A stretch of 64,000 nucleotides of DNA from a bacterium (lineage in GTDB: Bacteria; Armatimonadota; Zipacnadia; Zipacnadales; UBA11051). Where the stretch lies: NCBI GenBank assembly GCA_021372615.1, contig JAJFUB010000114.1, forward strand, positions 18,911-82,910, given 5' to 3'. Below the pieces are notes generated by a model. That model was given only the letters and a program-made list of their open reading frames with translations, ran no database searches and was not told where the DNA came from. A program made the position numbers and the translations under genes. Every line of letters starts with the position of its first letter. Position 1 is the first letter of the stretch. Positions 57,974-64,000 of this stretch are shown in pieces.

Positions 57974-59011
57974 CTACCTGTAGTACCCGCTCTTCTTCTT
58001 GCACTCCTGCGTCACGCGGACGACCTCCAGGGCCTCCTCCGGCGCTACCACCAGCGGCTTGCCCTGGCGCAGCACCGCGTGCACGTTGTCGTAGAAGTCG
58101 CCAATGCTCTTGCCCTTGGTCGGCTCCTCGGCCTCCTGCCACGGGATCTTCTCATCGGTCACGTAGCTGCGGTCCGGGGTGGGCTTCGTCAGCAGCCTGT
58201 ACGTCCCGGCCTTCTTGGGGTCGAAGAACGCCAGCTTGCTGGTGGTGCCGTCGCTGACCAGCGTGCCGTGGCTGCCCAGGACCGTCCACTTGGGCTCGGG
58301 GAACTTGCAGACGCTGCTGACCTCCATGTCGTACACACGGCCGTTCTCGCCCCGCAGCAGCACCTTCACGTGGTCCTCCACGTCGCCGAAGGACGCGATC
58401 TGCTTGAGGTCGCAGAAGACCTCCTTGACCGGCGAGTCCAGGAGCTGCAGGCCGATGTCAATGAAGTGCGGGCAGGTGTTGTTGAGCACCCCGCCGGCGT
58501 GGCTGCGCATGCACTGCCAGTCATAGCGCCGCCCGAAGCCGAGGGCCCTCATGCGAATCTCGAAGACCTCGCCGATCCGTTGGCTCTTGATCAGCTCGAT
58601 CAGGTAGCGGGTCTCGGGGAAGAAGCGGTAGTTGTGGTGCACCAGGAGCTTCTGCCCGGTCTTCTCGGCGGTGGCCAGGAGGCTCTTGGCGTCGGCGACG
58701 CTGTCGGCGATGGGCTTTTCGCAGATGGCGGCGCGCCCGCTCTTCATGACCTGCTTGCTGACGGCCGTGTGGGTGTCGGAGAAGGTCGCCACGACGATGA
58801 CCTCGGCGTCCGCCCCCTTGAGCATCGCGTCTACGTCCTTGAACGTCTCGCAACCGAACTCGTCCCTCATCTCCTTCATGCGGGCGGGGATGAAGTCCGT
58901 GCAGGCTGTGATCTGGAAGCGGTCGTCCCCGCGCAGGCGGTGGACATGGATGTTGTAGCCGGCGCGGCCGAGGCCGATGACGCCGATCTTGATGGGACTC
59001 TTCTTCGCCAT
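57974..59011 (-). CDS. Gfo/Idh/MocA-family NAD(P)-dependent oxidoreductase
   Basis: AAGGAGC precedes the ATG. The 345-residue product starts KIGVIGLGRAGYNIHVHRLR with a GxGxxG Rossmann motif (residues 10-18), has AICEKPIA at strand 4-5 with the conserved EKP, then VHHNYRFFPETRYL in the substrate domain and GGVLNNTCPHFIDIGLQL with the conserved His pair. It should oxidise a hydroxyl of a sugar or inositol using NAD(P)+. It is convergent with the caspase-fold gene (25-base gap), and the sulfatase lies just beyond it. Confidence 0.9.
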   Translation of the reverse strand: MAKKSPIKIGVIGLGRAGYNIHVHRLRGDDRFQITACTDFIPARMKEMRDEFGCETFKDVDAMLKGADAEVIVVATFSDTHTAVSKQVMKSGRAAICEKPIADSVADAKSLLATAEKTGQKLLVHHNYRFFPETRYLIELIKSQRIGEVFEIRMRALGFGRRYDWQCMRSHAGGVLNNTCPHFIDIGLQLLDSPVKEVFCDLKQIASFGDVEDHVKVLLRGENGRVYDMEVSSVCKFPEPKWTVLGSHGTLVSDGTTSKLAFFDPKKAGTYRLLTKPTPDRSYVTDEKIPWQEAEEPTKGKSIGDFYDNVHAVLRQGKPLVVAPEEALEVVRVTQECKKKSGYYR

Positions 59012-59078
59012 GGGAAGCTCCTTCGTGGGCGATAGGCTGCGCCGGTCCGTTCGTCACCGGGCGACGGATTCCTCCGGG

Positions 59079-59675
59079 TTACGTCAGGAAGGCCGGCAGA
59101 ACGATCTCGATGTTCAGGCCTGCCAGCGCCGCGGCGCCGAAGCAGACACCGATGGCCGACGGCACGAGGGACAGCGCCAGCATCCAGCGCAGTCGCGTCA
59201 GAATCGTGATCGCCAGCAGCGCCACGGACAGCGAGAGGAAGACCTCGGTCATGTCCAGCAGGTCGGCGATGCGGTTCATGCGTTCCACATTTGCCTCGTG
59301 CGCCTTGGCTTTGGCGCTGGTCTCCTCCTTCTCCTGCTCGTAGCGGTCTATCTCAGCGCTGTACCTGGCCAGGCGCTTGTCTACCTCGGCGCGGGCAGCC
59401 GGGGTGAGACCGGGCGAGGTGAGCAGCATGGTCTCAAAGGAGTCCCGCTGCAGCTTGTACATGTACTGCTTCATGCTCTTGGCCTGGTACATGGCCCACA
59501 TGTCCACCGCGTCGGACTTCTGCTGCAGGATGCCATAGTCCATGTTGTCGGCCTTCACGCCGCACAGGGCCATGAAGGTGGCGATGACGGCCACGATGAC
59601 GGCGGCGACGTTGACGAACCGGTCGTTGCTGCCCTCGGCGTTCTCGTGCGCCTGATCCACGATCTCGTCTACCAT
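59079..59675 (-). CDS. DUF4337 membrane protein
   Basis: GAGGTGG precedes the ATG. The 198-residue product has three hydrophobic segments: about 20-40 (FVNVAAVIVAVIATFMALCG), 145-165 (VFLSLSVALLAITILTRL) and 170-190 (LALSLVPSAIGVCFGAAALA). The soluble middle with KADNMDYGILQQKSDAVDMW and YQAKSMKQYMY and a charged coiled-coil stretch (RYEQEKEETSAKAKAHEA) matches DUF4337. Function is unknown; homologues are small membrane proteins of diverse bacteria. The next gene upstream is the class III aminotransferase, divergent. Confidence 0.82.
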   Translation of the reverse strand: MVDEIVDQAHENAEGSNDRFVNVAAVIVAVIATFMALCGVKADNMDYGILQQKSDAVDMWAMYQAKSMKQYMYKLQRDSFETMLLTSPGLTPAARAEVDKRLARYSAEIDRYEQEKEETSAKAKAHEANVERMNRIADLLDMTEVFLSLSVALLAITILTRLRWMLALSLVPSAIGVCFGAAALAGLNIEIVLPAFLT

Positions 59676-59795
59676 CCGGGGCCCACCTCGTGACGCTGAC
59701 CTTGCGCGCGACGGGTGGCAATTCCCGCAGAGGTGCAGGCGCACCTGCGACGAAAGGGAGGGCGTTGTCCAGCCCGCGACAGCGAGGTGAGCCCA

Positions 59796-61154
59796 GTGAG
59801 CACCCCCGAGTGGTCGGACCACGAGAAGGCACGGCTCCGCGACGACGCCCTCCGCCTCATCATCCCGCACTTCGCCAGCAATGCCGAGTTGGCCGGCGGC
59901 CCGAAGATCTTCGTGCGTGGCGAGGGCTGCTACGTGTGGGACGTAGATGGCAGCAAGTACTTCGACTCCTTCGCCACGCTGCTGACGACCATCTGCGGCC
60001 ATGTGCGGCCGGAAGTCACCCAGGCCGTGAGTGAGCAGATGCAGCGCCTGGAGTTCTTCCCCAACTATGTGGACGCGTTCACCGTGCCGCTGATCGAGTT
60101 GGCACGCAAGCTGGAGGAGCTGATGCCCGGCGACCTGGGAGTCAGCTTCTTCGTCAACAGCGGCTCGGAAGCCAATGAGACGGCGCTGAAGGTGGCGCGG
60201 CAGTACCATCTGGAGCGCGGCGAGCACCATCGCTTCAAGTTCATCGCCCGCCGCGATTCGTACCATGCCACGACCCTGGGCGGCAGCGCCGTCACCGGTC
60301 TGCGCTGGTTCCGGGAGTACTTCGAGCCGCTCATGCCCGGCGCCCTGTTCGTCAGCGCCGCGCGCGAGCGCGACGTGCCCGAGGGCATGACCTCCGCCGC
60401 CTACACCCGGCAACTACTCGCCGAGATCGAGAAGCTGATCGCCGACGAAGGCCCCGACAGCATCGCGGGGTTCATCATGGACCCGCTCCCCGGCTCCAAC
60501 ACCGGCTATCCGCTGCCGCCCAAGGGCTACCTGCAAGGCGTACGCGACCTGTGCGACGAGTACGGGATTCTGCTGATCTTCGACGAGGTCCAGACTGGCT
60601 TCGGCCACACAGGCAAGTGGTTCTTCTGCGAGCACGACGGTGTAACGCCGGACATCATGACGGTGGGCAAGGGCTTCACCGGTGGGTTCATCCCCCTGGG
60701 CGCGACGGTGACAACGCCACAGGTGGCGGAGGTCTTCCGCCGCGGGCCGGGCACCGAGCTGCGCTCCGGCAGCACCTACGGCGGGCACACGGTCGCCTGC
60801 GCGGCCACGCTGGCGAACATCGGCATCATCGAGCGTGAGGGGCTGGTGGAGAACGCGCGCGTGCAGGGGGAGTACATCCAGGCGCGCCTGGACGAGTTGC
60901 GCGGCAAGTACGCCTGCGTCGGCGAGGCCAGCGGGATCGGCCTGCTGTGGGCCCTGCGGCTGCACGTGGACCCGAAGCTGGGGGTGGGGACCTGGATCCG
61001 GGACTGGTGCCACCGGAACGGCATGATCCTGCGCAACAACGGCGACATCCTGGTGATCGCGCCCTCGCTGGTCATCAGCCGCGAGGAGGCCGACTTCATG
61101 CTCGGCCTGTTCGACGGGGCCATCGGGGACGCGACGGCGCACTTCGGGCTGTAG
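59796..61154 (+). CDS. Class III PLP-dependent aminotransferase
   Basis: It starts at GTG behind GAGGTGAGC. The 452-residue product has SNAELAGGPKIFVRGEGCYV, FFVNSGSEANETALKVARQYH, IFDEVQTGFGHTG with Asp263, and TVGKGFTGGFIPLGA with Lys292 for the PLP Schiff base. It fits the omega-amino-acid:pyruvate or acetylornithine-like group. Substrate cannot be fixed from sequence. No biosynthetic partner genes are in the window. Confidence 0.9.
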   Translation: MSTPEWSDHEKARLRDDALRLIIPHFASNAELAGGPKIFVRGEGCYVWDVDGSKYFDSFATLLTTICGHVRPEVTQAVSEQMQRLEFFPNYVDAFTVPLIELARKLEELMPGDLGVSFFVNSGSEANETALKVARQYHLERGEHHRFKFIARRDSYHATTLGGSAVTGLRWFREYFEPLMPGALFVSAARERDVPEGMTSAAYTRQLLAEIEKLIADEGPDSIAGFIMDPLPGSNTGYPLPPKGYLQGVRDLCDEYGILLIFDEVQTGFGHTGKWFFCEHDGVTPDIMTVGKGFTGGFIPLGATVTTPQVAEVFRRGPGTELRSGSTYGGHTVACAATLANIGIIEREGLVENARVQGEYIQARLDELRGKYACVGEASGIGLLWALRLHVDPKLGVGTWIRDWCHRNGMILRNNGDILVIAPSLVISREEADFMLGLFDGAIGDATAHFGL

Positions 61155-61159
61155 GGCCT

Positions 61160-61225
61160 GGAGCGCGTCTCTCCAGAGCCGCAGTCGTTGCGACAGACCC
61201 GTGCGGCTCTGGAGAACCGCGCTCC
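61160..61225. repeat. Palindromic repeat, second copy of the 12022 element
   Basis: Inverted copies GGAGCGCGTCTCTCCAGAGC... (61160-61182) and ...GCTCTGGAGAACCGCGCTCC (61203-61225) lie in the gap after the aminotransferase. They are nearly identical to 12022-12085. The rest of the gap to 61377 shows no clear gene. Confidence 0.7.
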
Positions 61226-61376
61226 AACGGCCTCGGGCAAGCAGGAACGCGCGGGGCATAGGCGGAAGACATAGGTTACCGGGGGTTCCACCGGGGGACC
61301 AGGTGGGGATGGCCAGGCGGTACGCGCCGCAACGACGCATCCGTGAGCAGGCATCGCAACGCGGGGGCGCAACGGT

Positions 61377-61994
61377 ATGTGCCGGGCCGGAGGCTTCACG
61401 CTTATCGAAATGCTGGTGGTTGTCGCGATCATCATGATCCTGGCTGCCATCATCTACCCCGTCTATGAGATCGTCAACAAGCGCGCCGAGACGGTCCACT
61501 GCGCCAGCAACATGGGCCACCTGGCCTCTGCGGTGCTGCTGTATGCCGAGGACTACGACGGCGTGCTCATCCCGGCGTATGTCACGGGCGGCCAGAACGG
61601 TGCCGTCGCCACGAGCTGGGACGTCCTGTTGATGCCGTACCATCACAGCGAGGGTCTCTACCTGTGCGTAGGTGACCAGGCGGCCTCCTTCGCCACCAGC
61701 ACGACCTGCTACAAGCACAGCTATGGCCTGAACTTCGACCTGACCATGGTGGGCGGTTACGGTAGCTCGGCAATGCTGCTCTCCGAGGTGCAGAGCCCCT
61801 CGGCCACGATCCTGCTGTTTGAAGTCCGCGGCAGCCTGCGCGCCCTGGGCGCCAGTTACCCGGCCCACCGCCTGACCCGCGTAGACGCCCGCCACAACGA
61901 CGGCTGCAACTTCTCCTTCCTCGACGGCCATGTGAAGTGGTACCGCCCCGCCACGACCTGTGCGGACGCAGCCAACAACATGTGGATCCCCTGA
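61377..61994 (+). CDS. DUF1559-type prepilin / type IV pseudopilin, second copy
   Basis: The 205-residue product opens CRAGGFTLIEMLVVVAIIMI, with the prepilin cleavage site at residues 6-7, and continues AAIIYPVYEIVNKRAE. The C-terminus has the H-x-DG hallmark (RHNDGCNFSFLDGHVKWYR). It differs from the gene at 2574 in lacking the FARARE stretch. The RBS is weak (GGGGGCG). The LamG-GHL10 gene follows after 14 bases, so the two probably share a transcript. Confidence 0.86.
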   Translation: MCRAGGFTLIEMLVVVAIIMILAAIIYPVYEIVNKRAETVHCASNMGHLASAVLLYAEDYDGVLIPAYVTGGQNGAVATSWDVLLMPYHHSEGLYLCVGDQAASFATSTTCYKHSYGLNFDLTMVGGYGSSAMLLSEVQSPSATILLFEVRGSLRALGASYPAHRLTRVDARHNDGCNFSFLDGHVKWYRPATTCADAANNMWIP

Positions 61995-62008
61995 CCCCCG
62001 GAGGCGCC

Positions 62009-63874
62009 ATGCTGACCCTTCTGCTGCTGCTCCTTGGTCTGGCCGGTGCGCAGGCCGGCTGGTGTGCCCCGGCCGGGCCACCCCAACCCGACGCCCACAC
62101 GCTCCTCCTGGCCCACTTCGACACCTCGTGCAACGCGGACCTCGCCAAAGGCAGCCCGGCCGCCGAGGTGAAGGAGGCCGCCCTGGTGGCGCAGGGCCGA
62201 TGGGGCGGGGCTGTAAAGCTCGACGCCGGCCAGTGGCTCAGCTTCGACCCGCAGGGCAACCTCGACATGAAGGCCGGCACGCTCATGTGCTGGATCAAGC
62301 CCGACTGGAACCCGGCCGATGGACAATCCCACGCCCTGCTCTCGATGGGCCTGGACGGTGATCCGGCAGGCTACTTCGTCCTGAGCCAGGGGTGGTGGGA
62401 GAGCAGCGGCGGCGCGGGGCGGATGTACTTCATCTGCGACAACCAGAGCTACATGCACGCGAGCACCACGCAACTGCTCGGCCTCGGGGAGCGCCTCAAC
62501 GAGTGGCACCACCTGGTGCTCACCTGGGCCGAGGGCAAGCCAGGGCACTGCGCCCTGTACCTGGACGGCGAGCCGGCCGCCCGCACGACCCGTATCTGCG
62601 AGCACCTGCGCCGCCCCCGCACGCGACTGTTCATCGGCTCGGATGCCCCCACCGGGATGGGCTCGGACCGCCCGGCGAAGGTGCTCCTCGATGAGTTGGC
62701 CATCTACGACAAGGCCTTCACCGACGAGGAGGTCGCCGCCGCCTTCGCCGCCCAGGAGCCGAACTGGGCCGCCATTCAGGCCCGCCGGAACGCCTGGCTG
62801 ACGGACGTGCTGAAGGCGCCGGCGCCGAAGCTGCCACGCGACGGGCAGGGGCGACTGCGCGAAAGCCGCGCCATCCTGGACGAGTCATGGAACTGGGCGA
62901 GCCGCGAGGGCGCCGACCAGATCGTCGCGCGCCTGAAGGCCGCCGGCTTCAATGTCTTCGTCCCCTGTGTGTGGCATGGCCGTGGGACGCACTGGCCCAG
63001 TCCCCTTGAGCCGCCCGCGCCGGGCGTGGACAAGCTGATGACCCCCGAGCACGACCCGCTGGCGTATCTGGTCAAGCAGTGCCATGCCAACGGCATCGAG
63101 GTCCACCCGTGGTTCTGCGTCTGCTCGCGCAGCGGCAACCTGCATCCCGAGTTCCGCGAGGAGGGGTCTCCCGACGGCTTCTTCGACGCGCATCGGCCGG
63201 AGTTCCGCGACTGGATGGTCGGCCTCATGCTGGACGTGGTGCGGCGCTACGGGGTGGACGGCATCAATCTGGACTACATCCGCACCGGGGGCATCTGCCG
63301 GGGGCCGAAGTGCCAGGAAGAGCACCGCGCGCGCACTGGCGCCAGTCTGACGGACGACATCTCCGCTGTCGGGAAGTCGCTCGAAGCGCGCGGCCGCCTG
63401 GTGCAGTGGCAGGACGAGGCCATCGCGGACCTCGTGCGGCAGTTGGCGACCGAGGGGCGGAAGCTGAAGCCCGGGCTCGTCGTCAGCGCCGATGTGCATG
63501 TCGCGCCCCCCGCCGAGCTACCGGCCCTGGATGGCCGCAACGTGCTCCCGTGGATCGAGCAGGGCTGGCTCGATGTGGCCTACAGCATGGACTACGGCCG
63601 CACGCTGGCGTATGCGCGGCTGGACGCCTCACGGGCAGCGACGCGCAAGCCGGCAGCGGTAGTGGAGCTGTGCGGCAACTACGAGGTGAACAACCAGGGG
63701 AAGGTCGTCCCGCGCGAGGGGCAGCTCGTGGCGGACCTGCTGTCCTACTGCCAGCGCAAGTGGCCGGGCAACGGCGTGGGGCTGTACATCTACAGCATGC
63801 TGGACGACGCGCAAGCCGCGGCCCTACGAGCGGGCCCGTTCAAGGAGGACGCGGTGCCGAGCTGGGTGAGGTGA
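62009..63874 (+). CDS. Secreted LamG domain plus GHL10-type glycoside hydrolase
   Basis: The ATG at 62009 follows GGAGGCG and opens a signal peptide (LTLLLLLLGLAGAQAGW). Of 621 residues, about 30-240 form a LamG-like sandwich (HTLLLAHFDTSCNADLAKG ... KVLLDELAIYDKAFTDEEV). Residues about 285-621 form a GHL10 barrel: GADQIVARLKAAGFNVFVPC, NGIEVHPWFCVCSR, DGFFDAHRPEFRDWM and YGVDGINLDYIRTGG, the last with the Asp expected as catalytic acid. It should be an extracellular glycan hydrolase of the GHL10 group. The 8-bp array starts 8 bases after its stop. Confidence 0.85.
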   Translation: MLTLLLLLLGLAGAQAGWCAPAGPPQPDAHTLLLAHFDTSCNADLAKGSPAAEVKEAALVAQGRWGGAVKLDAGQWLSFDPQGNLDMKAGTLMCWIKPDWNPADGQSHALLSMGLDGDPAGYFVLSQGWWESSGGAGRMYFICDNQSYMHASTTQLLGLGERLNEWHHLVLTWAEGKPGHCALYLDGEPAARTTRICEHLRRPRTRLFIGSDAPTGMGSDRPAKVLLDELAIYDKAFTDEEVAAAFAAQEPNWAAIQARRNAWLTDVLKAPAPKLPRDGQGRLRESRAILDESWNWASREGADQIVARLKAAGFNVFVPCVWHGRGTHWPSPLEPPAPGVDKLMTPEHDPLAYLVKQCHANGIEVHPWFCVCSRSGNLHPEFREEGSPDGFFDAHRPEFRDWMVGLMLDVVRRYGVDGINLDYIRTGGICRGPKCQEEHRARTGASLTDDISAVGKSLEARGRLVQWQDEAIADLVRQLATEGRKLKPGLVVSADVHVAPPAELPALDGRNVLPWIEQGWLDVAYSMDYGRTLAYARLDASRAATRKPAAVVELCGNYEVNNQGKVVPREGQLVADLLSYCQRKWPGNGVGLYIYSMLDDAQAAALRAGPFKEDAVPSWVR

Positions 63875-63882
63875 GGGGGATT

Positions 63883-64000
63883 GGGATGGCGGGATGGCGG
63901 GATGGCGGGATGGCGGGATGGCGGGATGGCGGGATGGCGGGATGGCGGGATGGCGGGATGGCGGGATGGCGGGATGGCGGGATGGCGGGATGGCGGGATG
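63883..64000. repeat. 8-bp tandem repeat array, running off the window
   Basis: The unit GGGATGGC repeats about 15 times without interruption and continues past the edge. Because 8 is not a multiple of 3, it is not a protein repeat. It begins 8 bases after the stop of the LamG-GHL10 gene. Confidence 0.9.

Noticed and set aside
63883..64000. CRISPR array
   Set aside because: The 8-base units have no spacers between them.

Overview
The window is about 67% G+C, carries more than 90% coding sequence and shows no rRNA, tRNA, CRISPR array or intact insertion sequence. Two type IV pseudopilins of the DUF1559 class (2574-3293 and 61377-61994), one with the FPVFARARE mature N-terminus, sit among many secreted glycoside-hydrolase-like proteins, beta-helix proteins, GH20/GHL10-like TIM barrels, LamG and CBM9-like modules and a DUF4337 protein. 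Together they suggest an uncultivated Armatimonadota bacterium, or less likely a PVC-group relative. The phylum is an inference; no marker gene is present.

Layout. 1-6.9 kb: mostly plus-strand envelope genes (partial membrane protein, low-complexity secreted protein, DUF4382 lipoprotein, pseudopilin, ankyrin-methyltransferase fusion, copper-amine-oxidase-like/PDZ protein, thioredoxin-like secreted protein). 7.0-23.4 kb: a minus-strand block with a beta-helix/CBM9 protein, three beta-propellers, a GH-like TIM barrel, an SDR dehydrogenase, a HigB/HigA-type toxin-antitoxin pair whose antitoxin carries an ImmA/IrrE metallopeptidase domain, a VOC-like protein, and a URO-D / phosphonatase-like / GNAT operon. 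23.5-24.9 kb: two secreted paralogues, one flanked by Cys-Gly-Met repeats and a metallothionein-like tail. 25.9-33.9 kb: plus-strand carbohydrate genes. 33.9-53.5 kb: a long minus-strand block (GH5 with DUF5060, two tandem secreted paralogues, GH20-like protein, rhodopsin-transducer-family protein, polysaccharide deacetylase, degenerate M24 protein, large TIM-barrel glycosidase, SGNH hydrolase, AAC(3)-like protein, nitroreductase, beta-helix protein, cysteine synthase). 53.6-64 kb: sulfatase, a large caspase-fold/DNRLRE protein, Gfo/Idh/MocA oxidoreductase, DUF4337 protein, class III aminotransferase, pseudopilin, LamG-GHL10 protein, then an 8-bp tandem array at the window edge.

The genes fit a polysaccharide-foraging lifestyle: secreted or surface enzymes and binding modules attack complex, probably sulfated or acetylated glycans, while cytoplasmic oxidoreductases, an amidohydrolase and acetyltransferase-like proteins act on the products. 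No TonB/SusCD or ABC sugar transporter lies in the window, so uptake is not explained here.

A second theme is abundant short palindromic repeats in the intergenic gaps, in several sequence families. One is nested inside another, two lie in frame inside a glycosidase gene, and one supplies the ribosome-binding site of a gene. The strongest candidates for something undescribed are the CGM-repeat/metallothionein-like secreted protein and its paralogue, the signal-peptide ankyrin-methyltransferase fusion, the caspase-fold/DNRLRE protein, and the palindrome families.
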